Source of the DNA: Bacteroidales bacterium | GTDB lineage: Bacteria > Bacteroidota > Bacteroidia > Bacteroidales > F082 | Reading direction: 5' to 3' | DNA length: 64,000 nucleotides | NCBI GenBank assembly: GCA_016290215.1 | Contig: JAEETH010000011.1 | Coordinates: forward strand, 23,918 to 87,917 | Shown here: positions 9,018 to 17,519 of the stretch, one piece after another | Layout: the number at the start of each line of letters is the position of its first letter | How positions within the stretch are numbered: position 1 is the first letter of the stretch | The notes under the pieces: generated by a model | Databases searched by the model: none | What the model was told of the DNA's origin: nothing | Seen by the model: only the letters and a program-made list of their open reading frames with translations | Program-made: the position numbers and the translations under genes

Positions 9018-9752
9018 ATGATAAGATTGGAAATCTGTGCCAACGGCATCAAGTCGTTGCAGAACGCGATGGACGGCTGCGCCCAGTGCGTGGAGTTGTG
9101 TGAATGCCTCGAAGTGGGCGGCGTGACGCCTTCATTCGGCACTTTGGCCAAAGCCATCGACATTTCATTTATCCCGATGCGTGTGCTCATCCGTCCGCGA
9201 CCGGGCAACTACATCTACGATGATGAAGAAGTTGAGATGATGAAAACCGACATCATGCTCTGCAAAAAACTTAGCTTCGAGGGTGTTGTTATCGGGGCCT
9301 TGAACGACAAGGGAGAACTTGACGTTGAAACCCTTAAGGCCTTGATGGGAGCAGGCGAGGGACTGAAATTCACCTTCCACCGCGCCATCGATGCCTGTGT
9401 GAAGCCTTTCGAGGCGGTTGAACAACTGATAGAACTCGGCTTCGACAAAATCCTGACTTCGGGCGGCAAGCCCACAGCCTTGGAAGGCGTCCCGATGATT
9501 GCCGAGATGCAGTTGCGCTATGGCGATAAAATCGGCATCATGCCTGGTGGCGGCATCAACCTCGGCAACGTGAAGGAGATCCTCGACATGACGGGCGCGG
9601 TGCATTGTCACGCCTCGTTAGGCCATTGGGTGCCACGCTTCAATGAGAAACTCTATCCTAACCAAAAAGACGCGACCGGCGCGACGATGGTCTGGACGGA
9701 GTCGAACAAGGACTTGATTTATGAAATGGAAAAAATGCTGAACCCGTTCTGA
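9018..9752 (+). CDS. cutC: CutC family copper homeostasis protein
   Basis: 244 residues from the ATG at 9018. It has the TIM-barrel signature of CutC: IRPRPGNYIYDDEE near residue 60, the segment FEGVVIGALNDKGELD, TFHRAIDAC near residue 115, and LTSGG near residue 145. A glycine-rich C-terminal phosphate-like loop (MPGGGINLGNVK) and a late CHASLGHW follow. CutC was named for copper tolerance in E. coli, but its biochemical function is not settled. It stands alone here, between a repeat-rich leader and a GH2 gene. Confidence 0.9.
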   Translation: MIRLEICANGIKSLQNAMDGCAQCVELCECLEVGGVTPSFGTLAKAIDISFIPMRVLIRPRPGNYIYDDEEVEMMKTDIMLCKKLSFEGVVIGALNDKGELDVETLKALMGAGEGLKFTFHRAIDACVKPFEAVEQLIELGFDKILTSGGKPTALEGVPMIAEMQLRYGDKIGIMPGGGINLGNVKEILDMTGAVHCHASLGHWVPRFNEKLYPNQKDATGATMVWTESNKDLIYEMEKMLNPF

Positions 9753-9777
9753 TTGTCTCACGCAGGATTATTTATCT

Positions 9778-9865
9778 CACGCAGAATACGCAGAATACGC
9801 AGAAGCGCGAAGCGACGAATAATAGGCGTCCGGTAGGTTCATAAAATTCTGCGCATTCTGCGTGC
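9778..9865. repeat. CACGCAGAAT-type inverted repeat, copy 1
   Basis: The left arm CACGCAGAATACGCAGAA (from 9778, with a tandem third unit) pairs with the right arm TTCTGCGCATTCTGCGTG (9848-9865). The same arms occur at 13866-13892 and 14189-14206. Confidence 0.65.
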
Positions 9866-9880
9866 CAAAAAAAACTCAAA

Positions 9881-12157
9881 ATGAAAAAACTACTTCCTTT
9901 TATTCTCCTGATAATCGCTTTTACAGCGTGTCAACAAGTCGAAAAGCCCAACGTCGTTGCGCAACTCCTCAACCAAGGCTGGACGCTCACGGGCGATACC
10001 TTAGATATTAATATGCAGGTCGATGTGCCCTCGGTGGTGCAGCAGAGCCTCTATGACAACGGCGTGATACCTCATCCCTATCTCGGCACGGTGGAAAACC
10101 AATTGCTTTGGATCTCCGACCATCCTTGGGACTACACCTTGCGTTTCGATGCGGATAGGGATTTGCTTGGAAAAGAGAATGTTGAATTGAAATTTGAAGG
10201 CATTGATACATACGCCGAAGTGAAATTGAACGGCGAAAAACTCTTCTTTGCTGACAACCAATTCCGCGTTTGGAAACACGAGGTGAAAGACTTGCTGAAA
10301 AAGAAAGACAACCTTTTGGAAGTGCATTTCCTTCGTTATGACAGCACACAACTGGCTTTGTATGAGCAACATCAGCCTCGATTGCCCGAGAAATATGCCG
10401 TCTCGCGCAAAGCACCTTACCAGCATGGCTGGGACTGGGCACCGAAGTACAAGAACGTGGGCATTTGGAAACGGGTGGAATTGATCGGTTGGTCGGATGC
10501 GAAATTACGAAACGCATATATTGTCACGGAAAACATTGATAACGAGAAGGCTACGATGCGTTTGTACCTTGATGTGGAAAGTAAGGCTGAAGGAAATTAT
10601 GTGGCGGAAATCTATGTCAATGGTGAGAAAAACAGTCAGAAAACCATACACTTTAAAGGCGGTAGCCTAAATGAAAACCTGAACTTTGAAATAGTAAATC
10701 CAGAATTGTGGTGGCCCAACGAGATGGGCGAACAACCGCTTTATGTCATTGATGTTCTCCTAAAAGACGGGGATAAGATTTTGGATTTCAAGAAAATAAG
10801 GTCTGGTATTAAAACCTTCGAGATGGTGGATGAGCCTGACAGCATCGGGCGGGCGTTCTATTTTAAGGTGAACGGCGTGCCATTCTATGCCAAAGGCGCC
10901 AACTACATTCCCGAGGAGATGATTGAGACCTGGAATGATGTTGACTATACGATTCAACTCTTGGAGCAAGTCAAAGACGCTCATTTCAATATGTTGCGCG
11001 TGTGGGGCGGCGGCATCTATCCTTCCGACGACTTTTTCACGCTTTGCGACAAATATGGCATTTTGGTTTGGGAGGACTTCATGTATGCCGGCACGATGTA
11101 TCCCTACGATGAGGCTTTCCTCGAAAACGCAAGAATTGAGGCGGAGGAGCAGGTGAAACGCTTGGCTTCGCATCCGTCGTTGGCCTTGTGGTGTGGCGGC
11201 AACGAGATTTCGGAGGGCTACTACAACTGGGGCTGGCAGCAGTCTTTAGGCTGGAGCGAGGAAGACGACAAAGCCATCAAAGCAGGCTATGACAAATTGT
11301 TTGAAAACATTCTGCCTCAAGCCGTTGCGCAATTCGACGGCACACGACCCTATTGGCCTAGTTCGCCCTCGAAAGGTTGGGGCCGTCCCGAAAGCCTGAC
11401 GGAAGGCGATGTGCATTATTGGGGTGTTTGGTGGGGCGAGCAGCCATACGAGGTCTATCGTGAGAAGGTGGGTCGCTTCAACAGCGAATACGGCTACCAA
11501 AGCTATCCCGATTATTCGACTTTGCTGAAAATAGCAGAAGGCGAGGAGTTGAGCAAGGATGCCGAAGTGATTGCCGCGCACCAAAAACATGCCCGTGGCA
11601 CACGACAAATCGATGACTTCATCCAACGGTATTACCCCGATGTGCAACCCAAGGATTTTGAGGAATATGTACATCTGAGCCAACTCTCGCAAGCCTACGG
11701 CATGGAAATCGCCATTGAAGCGCACCGCACGGCGAAGCCTTACAATATGGGCACGCTTTATTGGCAACTCAACGATGCCTGGCCTGTGACTTCGTGGTCG
11801 TCCATCGACTATTATGGCCATCCCAAGGTGCTGCAAGAGCGGCTGAAGACGCTTTATGCGCCGGTTTTGCTCTCGCTCGACAAGAAAGACTATGGGGTTT
11901 TCGTCACTTCCGACCTGCTGCGCAACATCGACGGAACATTGTCCGTCACGGTGTGCAACCTTGAAGACAGCCCGCTGTTTGAACAAGAAATGAAAGTTGA
12001 GTTGGAGGCCAACGAGAATAGGAAATTTGTCGTGGAAGGCCTAAGCGAATGTCTGTCTAAAATGGACTTGCAGAAGGTTTACGTAAAGCTTGAACTGACC
12101 GAAGGCGACACCCTCACCGCCGAGCGTAAATGCTATTTTTCCGCTTTTTTTGAGTGA
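9881..12157 (+). CDS. Beta-mannosidase-like GH2 glycosidase, lipoprotein
   Basis: 758 residues. The signal peptide ends in a lipobox Cys (IAFTACQQ), so the enzyme is probably a membrane-anchored lipoprotein. Residues about 25-175 are a GH2 sugar-binding domain (the PWDYTLRF and YAEVKLNGEKLF segments), then an Ig-like domain, then the TIM barrel from about 330. The acid/base Glu lies in WCGGNEISEGYY (around residue 445) and the nucleophile in FNSEYGYQSYPDY (around residue 537). This arrangement matches beta-mannosidases that remove mannose from N-glycans or mannan oligosaccharides. Other GH2 specificities are possible. Confidence 0.9.
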   Translation: MKKLLPFILLIIAFTACQQVEKPNVVAQLLNQGWTLTGDTLDINMQVDVPSVVQQSLYDNGVIPHPYLGTVENQLLWISDHPWDYTLRFDADRDLLGKENVELKFEGIDTYAEVKLNGEKLFFADNQFRVWKHEVKDLLKKKDNLLEVHFLRYDSTQLALYEQHQPRLPEKYAVSRKAPYQHGWDWAPKYKNVGIWKRVELIGWSDAKLRNAYIVTENIDNEKATMRLYLDVESKAEGNYVAEIYVNGEKNSQKTIHFKGGSLNENLNFEIVNPELWWPNEMGEQPLYVIDVLLKDGDKILDFKKIRSGIKTFEMVDEPDSIGRAFYFKVNGVPFYAKGANYIPEEMIETWNDVDYTIQLLEQVKDAHFNMLRVWGGGIYPSDDFFTLCDKYGILVWEDFMYAGTMYPYDEAFLENARIEAEEQVKRLASHPSLALWCGGNEISEGYYNWGWQQSLGWSEEDDKAIKAGYDKLFENILPQAVAQFDGTRPYWPSSPSKGWGRPESLTEGDVHYWGVWWGEQPYEVYREKVGRFNSEYGYQSYPDYSTLLKIAEGEELSKDAEVIAAHQKHARGTRQIDDFIQRYYPDVQPKDFEEYVHLSQLSQAYGMEIAIEAHRTAKPYNMGTLYWQLNDAWPVTSWSSIDYYGHPKVLQERLKTLYAPVLLSLDKKDYGVFVTSDLLRNIDGTLSVTVCNLEDSPLFEQEMKVELEANENRKFVVEGLSECLSKMDLQKVYVKLELTEGDTLTAERKCYFSAFFE

Positions 12158-12197
12158 AGCCTGTAACTTTTTTGTGGTTTCTCCGTATTACGGGTGT

Positions 12198-12335
12198 TGA
12201 CGGAAGACAGAGGACGGAGGACGGATGACGGAAGACAGAAGACAGAGGACAAAGTCCCAAGTCTTAAGTCCTAAGTCTTAAGTCTTAAGTCCTAAGTCCC
12301 ACGTCCTAAGTCCCACGTCCTGCGTCCTCCGTCAA
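12198..12335. repeat. Low-complexity inverted purine/pyrimidine tract
   Basis: The left half is a run of GACGGAAGACAGAGGACGG-type words; the right half is built from AAGTCC/AAGTCTTAAG words and ends CGTCCTCCGTC. The two ends are complementary, so the tract can fold on itself. Nothing else is visible between the GH2 gene and the next gene. Confidence 0.5.
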
Positions 12336-12374
12336 TAACTTGTAACACGATTAACAACTTAAACCTCAATAAAA

Positions 12375-13841
12375 ATGAAAACAAGATTATTTTTTGCAGC
12401 CTTGTTGCTGCTGGCTTTCGGAAGCGTGAAGGCACAAGACACGATTACGGTTCCAGTAAAGGTTGACACCACCATCCAAGTCGTTACGCCCGATATGTCC
12501 CAATTTAATGAGATCATGCGCGAGTTGGGCACTAACCTTCAACGCCTCCCTGATTCCGTGGACTGGAAGAATTTTGAACGTGACATGGAGCAATGGGGCA
12601 AGGAAATGGAAGAATGGGGCCGCAAAATGGAGCAGTGGGGTGCAGAGTTTGAGAAACAGTTCGAGAAACAGTTTGAGAAACCGTACAACAATCAGCCTTC
12701 GAAGAAAGATGATTCCCAAGTTCATGCCATCCAGGTTGAAGGCTCGGGCGACGTGCGCATCGAACAAGTGCAAGACGGCTTTTCGCTGCGTCGCGGCAAC
12801 AAAGAGACTTCCCATCATTATGTGACTAATGGCACGCTGATTCTTTCAGGTTCAAGTGATTATGATGTTGCCATTCAGGAACTCGACGAGGTCATCTTGC
12901 GCTCGTCGGGCGATGGGAAGGGGAAAAATACTCTCAAAGGTCGTAATCTTAAGATATTTGTGCTGGGCTCTGGCGACCTTTCGCTGAATGTGGATTATGA
13001 CACCATCCGCGTCGAAATGTTAGGCTCTGGTGATGTCACGCTTGCAGGGCAATGCAAGGTAATCTATGGTAAAATCACGGGTTCGGGCGACTTGCATATT
13101 CCCCAACTGCGTTATGCCGAGTCCGACCTCAATGCGACGGGTTCTGGCGAAGTTTGGGCTAACAAGTCAAATGGCGTCATTCACCAAAAAAGCTATCGGG
13201 AGAAGAATACACAGAAAAGGAGTCTCCTTTTCGATGCCAATTGGAACGGCTTCGAGGCAGGTTTGAATATGCTGTTCAACACGCCGGCAGATGTCACGAA
13301 CATGAATAATGGTGCACAAGGCATGGAAATCAAGCCGTTGCGTAGCTGGTATTTCGGTTTCAATATCGCTGATGTGGGTGTCGCTTTCAACAGAAAACAC
13401 ACGGCGGGCTTGTTTACGGGTGTTGGTATCGGTTGGAACAACTTCAGCTGGAATAACGATGTCACCATCGAATTCGACCCTGACAATGTGGTGTACACGC
13501 TTGTGCCTATTGATACGGATAAGATTGTGAAAACCAGCAAATACGGTGCCTTGTTTTTGCAAGTGCCGCTGATGGTGGAAATCCGTACGCGTAGCTTGTT
13601 TATCGATGCAGGTGTGACTGGTGGTCTTCGTTTTGCACAATGGAACAGGGTGAAACTCGCCGACGGCTCACAAATCAAGCGCTATTCCGCGGCCCGTATC
13701 AACCAGTTCAAGCTGGATGCCTCGTTCCGCATTGGCTATGACATGTTGGGCTTTTTCGCCAACTATTCCTTGCTGCCCATCTTTGACTTCCCCAACTCAA
13801 AGGTCCATCCATTTACTTTTGGATTTAGTATCAATTTCTGA
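12375..13841 (+). CDS. GIN-domain (DUF2807) surface protein with C-terminal beta-barrel-like region
   Basis: 488 residues with a signal peptide ending near GSVKAQ. Residues about 45-100 are a coiled stretch with repeats of EQWGKEMEEWGRK type. Residues about 115-270 carry the repeated G-S-G-D strands (EGSGDVRIEQ, SSGDGKG, LGSGDLSL, LGSGDVTL, TGSGDLHI, TGSGEVWA) of a DUF2807/GIN beta-helix. The C-terminal part has alternating-hydrophobicity strands ending FTFGFSINF, as in an outer-membrane barrel ending in Phe. An outer-membrane location is likely; function is unknown. Confidence 0.7.
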   Translation: MKTRLFFAALLLLAFGSVKAQDTITVPVKVDTTIQVVTPDMSQFNEIMRELGTNLQRLPDSVDWKNFERDMEQWGKEMEEWGRKMEQWGAEFEKQFEKQFEKPYNNQPSKKDDSQVHAIQVEGSGDVRIEQVQDGFSLRRGNKETSHHYVTNGTLILSGSSDYDVAIQELDEVILRSSGDGKGKNTLKGRNLKIFVLGSGDLSLNVDYDTIRVEMLGSGDVTLAGQCKVIYGKITGSGDLHIPQLRYAESDLNATGSGEVWANKSNGVIHQKSYREKNTQKRSLLFDANWNGFEAGLNMLFNTPADVTNMNNGAQGMEIKPLRSWYFGFNIADVGVAFNRKHTAGLFTGVGIGWNNFSWNNDVTIEFDPDNVVYTLVPIDTDKIVKTSKYGALFLQVPLMVEIRTRSLFIDAGVTGGLRFAQWNRVKLADGSQIKRYSAARINQFKLDASFRIGYDMLGFFANYSLLPIFDFPNSKVHPFTFGFSINF

Positions 13842-13921
13842 TTTCCTCACGCTGAGATTATCTTTCACGCAGAATCCGCTGAAATCGCAGAACCTATCGG
13901 ACGCTTTTTGTGTCGCTTTGC

Positions 13922-14002
13922 GTCATTGCGAGGAGGAACGACGAAGCAATCCAGGCCAAAAGTTGAATTATTGGTCTGGACTGCTTCATTCTTCGCAGTG
14001 AC
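13922..14002. repeat. GTCATTGCGAGG-type palindrome
   Basis: GTCATTGCGAGGAGGAACGA (13922-13941, continuing to the CCAG at 13954) is matched by the reverse-complement arm CTGGACTGCTTCATTCTTCG (from 13976, continuing to GTGAC). A degenerate partial copy, CTGGATTGCTTCGTTCC, occurs at 49215-49231. This is a widespread type of dispersed repeat in bacterial genomes. Confidence 0.6.
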
Positions 14003-14015
14003 GTGAAGCGATTGC

Positions 14016-14178
14016 TAAGTAACTGTTCAAAATTAAACTGCATTATTATAAGCTTCATAGCTGTCTGCAATCAGCCGTCAGCTATCAGCTTGGTGGCACC
14101 ATGGCTGACTGCTGATGGCTGACTGCTGACGGCCAAATTCTCCTGCCTTTATGTAAACTAATTCTGCTCAGCTACTTA
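14016..14178. repeat. MITE-like element, copy 2
   Basis: Same ends as 5791-5973: AGTAACTGTTCAAAATTAAA on the left (from 14018) and GTAAACTAATTCTGCTCA (14153-14170) on the right. The interior differs completely (runs of GTCAGCTATCAGC/GCTGACTGCTG words) yet also folds on itself. Confidence 0.6.
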
Positions 14179-14230
14179 TTTCATACTATTCTGCGATTTC
14201 TGCGTGCCTAATTCTTTCCGCGTGCCCCAA

Positions 14231-15142
14231 TTATTCCTCTCGTTTCTCCTGCCATTGTTCCTTGGCTTCTTCGAGGTGTTCCTCGGCGCGGTAATAGGTG
14301 GCCAAGGCTGCATCGGTGGAAGCTTTCACGACTTTCTTCTTGGCGATGCGAAGCCCCGCGTTGATGAGGTCGCCAATGCTGGCATGTCGGCCCTCGGTCA
14401 TCCGATAAATGCCTTTCCCGATGAACGAAGTGGGCATTTCTTCTTCAATAGTCGGTTCAAGGGAAAGTCGGGCAAGGGCTTGTTCGGTTTCCAATTGGTA
14501 GCGTAGCAACTCGATGTCGGACGCAAGGGCAAAACCAGCATCTTTAAAGGCCACAATTTCTTGCGCTTTCATGGGCGGCAATGCCGCAATGGCTTCTATC
14601 TCCATTCTTGTCGGCGCGCTTTGGGTTTCTTTTTTAGTGTTTTGCCTTTCAGTGAACGGGATGGCCCTTTTCGGCACAATGCGGAGCGGGTCTTCCGTGA
14701 GGGTTAGGCAGGAGTGGATAGGCTTCAGCTCAGCAATGGGATCCACTTTGGGCAACGACTTCTCTGGCCACAAACTAATGGTGAGCAGCAGCCCCGCGGC
14801 GGCGGCAGCCGAGGCGATTTTGACATAGAGGGGAATAATGGCAATCTTATGTCGGCCCTTCGACCCTTCGAGAGGCCTCAGGGACCGCAAGTTCAGGGAC
14901 CTTGATGTTGATGGGCTCAGGGATCTAAGGTCGTTGAGCCTGTCGAAACGCCGACATAGGTTGTTTTTGCTTTCGTAGACGATTTGAGGGGCCTCCAGAT
15001 GTGGCAGTCCTTCGGTGAGTTCGGCCCAGTCCAAGCCTTGGGCAGCGACGAATTGCTTCAGCTGCTCCGTTTCGTCGGTGTTGAGGTTGCCGTCTAAGTA
15101 ATCAATGAGGTAGGCTTCGTAGTTGTCGGTAGTGATGTTCAT
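14231..15142 (-). CDS. Putative anti-sigma factor
   Basis: 303 residues. The N-terminal part (YLIDYLDGNLNTDETEQLKQ) resembles the cytoplasmic segment found in Bacteroidota sigma regulators. A single membrane helix lies at about residues 107-124 (YVKIASAAAAAGLLLTI), and the C-terminal about 170 residues would be periplasmic. There is no zinc-binding HxxxCxxC. Residues about 62-97 come from an inserted palindromic repeat (14849-14957) read in frame, which adds an Arg/Ser/Leu-rich stretch just before the membrane helix. Its first four bases overlap the end of the sigma gene, so the two are coupled. Confidence 0.6.
   Translation of the reverse strand: MNITTDNYEAYLIDYLDGNLNTDETEQLKQFVAAQGLDWAELTEGLPHLEAPQIVYESKNNLCRRFDRLNDLRSLSPSTSRSLNLRSLRPLEGSKGRHKIAIIPLYVKIASAAAAAGLLLTISLWPEKSLPKVDPIAELKPIHSCLTLTEDPLRIVPKRAIPFTERQNTKKETQSAPTRMEIEAIAALPPMKAQEIVAFKDAGFALASDIELLRYQLETEQALARLSLEPTIEEEMPTSFIGKGIYRMTEGRHASIGDLINAGLRIAKKKVVKASTDAALATYYRAEEHLEEAKEQWQEKREE
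14849..14957. repeat. CTTCGACAGGCTCAGGGACC-type repeat inside a coding sequence
   Basis: Arms ATGTCGGC (14849-14856) and GCCGACAT (14950-14957) flank CTTCGAC words and a GAGCCTGTCGAA arm. The core word family is the same as at 413-434 and 23219-23282. Here the element is entirely inside the putative anti-sigma gene without breaking its frame. Confidence 0.65.
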
Positions 15143-15636
15143 GGCTCTATGTCGATTAGGTTGTCGATGCTTTTCAGTTTGTTTTTCAGTGCGGTGCGGG
15201 CGCGAAAGATGTTGACTTTCACCTGGGCCTCGCTCATCCCCGTGATGTCGCCGATTTCCTGGTAGCTGTAGCCCTCGTAGTCGCGCAAGAGCAAGGCGTG
15301 GCGTTGTGCCTCTGGCAAGGTGGCCAAGGTCTTGTGCAGTATGTCGTTGACATCAGGGTAGGGGATGCCTTTGGGGTCGGTGAGGGTCGCAATATCATTG
15401 AGGTCGCTCGTCTGCATCCGTTGCCTGACTTCGTCAACCATGGCGTGGTGGGCGGTGGTGAAGAGGTAGGATTTCGCCTTGGCGAAGTCCACGGTCTTGC
15501 GCTTCTCCCAAACGCGGGCAAAGCTTTCCTGCACCACGTCCTCGGCCTGCTCGCGGTTGCGGAGGCTCGAAAACGCGAAGCGGAAAAGCCTGTCGGCATA
15601 TTGCTCCACGCACTGGTTGTATTGTTCCGTGTTCAC
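15139..15636 (-). CDS. ECF RNA polymerase sigma factor
   Basis: 165 residues. Region 2 is visible at residues about 10-75 (YADRLFRFAFSSLRNREQAE, then DVVQESFARVWEKR) and region 4 at about 105-155 (LPEAQRHALLLRDYEGYSYQ, EIGDITGMSEAQVKVNIFRA). It recruits RNA polymerase to its own promoters. The downstream gene, overlapping by four bases (ATGA), encodes a one-helix membrane protein that probably holds it inactive until a signal arrives. Which genes it controls cannot be told. Confidence 0.9.
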   Translation of the reverse strand: MNTEQYNQCVEQYADRLFRFAFSSLRNREQAEDVVQESFARVWEKRKTVDFAKAKSYLFTTAHHAMVDEVRQRMQTSDLNDIATLTDPKGIPYPDVNDILHKTLATLPEAQRHALLLRDYEGYSYQEIGDITGMSEAQVKVNIFRARTALKNKLKSIDNLIDIEP

Positions 15637-15744
15637 GGAAGGAAGTTTTTCTCTTTAAATCTATAAGTAATACGGAGAATTGCGGAAAAAGTTACATCTT
15701 TCGAGTTTTTTTCCCGAAACCACTTGTGACTTTGGAAAAAGTTG

Positions 15745-15752
15745 TATATTTG
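15745..15752 (+). promoter_or_regulatory. -7 element upstream of the NYN gene
   Basis: TATATTTG matches TAnnTTTG, with a partial CTTG about 18 bases upstream. Transcription would start near 15758, just before the two-hairpin leader. Confidence 0.5.
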
Positions 15753-15757
15753 CAGCA

Positions 15758-15823
15758 CATTTATCCCCCGTAGGTGGAAAATACTACGGCCCGCCACCTC
15801 CAACAAAGGTGGCTTATTTTTTA
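15758..15823 (+). promoter_or_regulatory. Two-hairpin leader with terminator-like end
   Basis: Hairpin 1: CCGTAG (15768-15773) with CTACGG (15784-15789). Hairpin 2: GCCACC (15793-15798) with GGTGGC (15808-15813), followed by TTATTTTTT. The loop of hairpin 1 contains AGGTGG, complementary to CCACCT of hairpin 2, so the two structures can compete. This looks like an attenuator immediately before the start at 15829, or a short independent RNA. Confidence 0.5.
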
Positions 15824-15828
15824 TTGGT

Positions 15829-16464
15829 ATGGAAAAGCAACGAGTAATTGTCTATATTGACGGGTTTAACTTCTACTATGGCTTGCGCTCAGAAGCAAGG
15901 TGGAAGAAGTATTATTGGTTAGATATAGTAAAGTTCTTTGATTTGTTTATGAAAGACAATCAAGAATTAGTCGCAGTAAAGTATTTTTCTGCACGTCCTT
16001 ATGATTTAGAGAAGAAGAGGAATCAGAATGCTTTTTTTCAAGCAAACAAGGAAAATCCTCGATTTCAATTAGTTTTAGGGAAATACTTGAGAAAGGAGAT
16101 GACGTGTAGGAATTGTGGATATAAGATTCGCACATACGAGGAAAAGGAATCTGATGTCCGTATTGCCACCCAAGTCGTCGCGGATGCCTATAAGAAGAAA
16201 TGTGATGTGGCGATTATTGTTTCTGCCGATAGTGATATGATTCCAGCTGTTGAATTGGCGTTGGAAGCGAAACAACGAGTTTTTGTGTATTTTCCGCCCA
16301 ACCATTATTCTACGGATTTGAATTCTATTTGTAATAGTACCGTTTTTCTGAACCGATATGAGAATCGGTTTAAGCAGTGTCTTTTCCCTGATGTTGTTCA
16401 TTTGGAATTGGCAAATTTTGATCTTCATATTCCTGAGAAATGGAAACAATTTCAGGACAAATGA
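15829..16464 (+). CDS. NYN-domain (PIN-like) putative ribonuclease
   Basis: 211 residues from the ATG at 15829; the longer frame from 15742 would translate through the leader hairpins and is not accepted. The first strand has VYIDGFNFYYGL with the conserved Asp, and the later acidic cluster is in IIVSADSDMIPAVE (around residue 140). A possible zinc pair CRNCGYK sits in the middle. NYN proteins are metal-dependent RNases or scaffold proteins of the PIN fold. Substrate is unknown. It precedes lgt on the same strand, with 45 bp between. Confidence 0.75.
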   Translation: MEKQRVIVYIDGFNFYYGLRSEARWKKYYWLDIVKFFDLFMKDNQELVAVKYFSARPYDLEKKRNQNAFFQANKENPRFQLVLGKYLRKEMTCRNCGYKIRTYEEKESDVRIATQVVADAYKKKCDVAIIVSADSDMIPAVELALEAKQRVFVYFPPNHYSTDLNSICNSTVFLNRYENRFKQCLFPDVVHLELANFDLHIPEKWKQFQDK

Positions 16465-16509
16465 CTCGTTTATCAATTTAATCATCTGATTTTCAAAAAA
16501 GACTATATC

Positions 16510-17421
16510 ATGTTATTAAACTACATCACTTGGAACGTCGACCCTGTGCTGTTTTCCATCGGGAATCTCTCTGTCCGTTGGTACGGCCTGCTGTGGGCAG
16601 TGGGTTTTCTCATCGGTTATTTCATCATGAAACGCATCTATCAGCGCGAGAAGATGGCGGAAGATTCTTTGGATAAGTTACTGATTTATATGTTAGTGTC
16701 GACAATAGTGGGAGCCCGTCTCGGCCATTGCTTGTTTTATGAGCCGGAGTATTACCTTTCCAACCCGTTGAAGATGTTGGCGGTGTGGGAAGGCGGTCTC
16801 GCCAGCCACGGCGGCGCCATCGGCATTTTGATTGGTCTTTGGCTTTATGCGCGCAGTTATAATAAGTCGACGAAGAAACAGAAAACTGACCTTCAGCGGA
16901 TTAACTACATCTGGATTCTCGACCGCATCGTCGTTGCAGTGTGCCTCGTCGGGTCCTTGATTCGCATCGGCAATGTGATGAACCATGAGATTTACGGCAC
17001 GCCTACTTCCTTGCCTTGGGGTTTCGTGTTTCTGCGCGGTGCGGAGCAGTTTTGTGGCACCTTCGACAACTACACCGCCTGCAACTCATGGGATGCGCCC
17101 TGCCCGCCGAGTGAGTGGCTGCCCTGCCATCCGACGGGTCTTTACGAAGCTTTCTTCTGCCTCGTGGCCATGGGCATCCTCTTGTGGATGTACTACAAGC
17201 GCGACCTCGGCCACAAGCAGCCCGGCCTCATGTTCGGCACCTTCCTCGTCATCATCTTTGGCTCACGCATTTGTATCGAGTTCCTGAAGAACGTGCAGGT
17301 CGACTTCGAGCGCAACATGACCTTCGACATGGGGCAGTGGCTTAGCATTCCTTTTGTGCTCATCGGTATTGGGATGATTGTTTGGAGCTTCATGCAGCGA
17401 AGGAAAGTAGAAGGACAGTAA
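16510..17421 (+). CDS. lgt: Prolipoprotein diacylglyceryl transferase
   Basis: 303 residues with about seven membrane helices. Lgt motifs are visible: SHGGAIGILIGL (about residues 98-109), RIGNVMNHEIYG (about 155-166) and PTGLYEAF later in the protein. The enzyme moves diacylglycerol from phosphatidylglycerol to the lipobox Cys of prolipoproteins in the inner membrane, so it acts on the lipoproteins encoded elsewhere in this window. Confidence 0.95.
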   Translation: MLLNYITWNVDPVLFSIGNLSVRWYGLLWAVGFLIGYFIMKRIYQREKMAEDSLDKLLIYMLVSTIVGARLGHCLFYEPEYYLSNPLKMLAVWEGGLASHGGAIGILIGLWLYARSYNKSTKKQKTDLQRINYIWILDRIVVAVCLVGSLIRIGNVMNHEIYGTPTSLPWGFVFLRGAEQFCGTFDNYTACNSWDAPCPPSEWLPCHPTGLYEAFFCLVAMGILLWMYYKRDLGHKQPGLMFGTFLVIIFGSRICIEFLKNVQVDFERNMTFDMGQWLSIPFVLIGIGMIVWSFMQRRKVEGQ

Positions 17422-17519
17422 AGCTATGGGAAGGGTGTGGCGCATAGGATTTCAGCGTAATTGTTCTAGATTGCTTGGAATAAAAAAACCAACGGTAAAT
17501 TAATTAAAAAATCATTGTC

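Larger units (their letters stand above)
13866..14206. repeat. Mosaic of three nested intergenic repeats
   Basis: The outer arms (13866-13892 and 14189-14206) are the CACGCAGAAT-type repeat also seen at 9778-9865. Between them sit a GTCATTGCGAGG-type palindrome (13922-14002) and a second copy of the MITE-like element (14016-14178). The simplest reading is that the two inner elements arrived later inside the first. Confidence 0.55.

Noticed and set aside
15742-15828. N-terminal extension of the NYN protein
   Set aside because: It would start in the -7 element and run through both leader hairpins.
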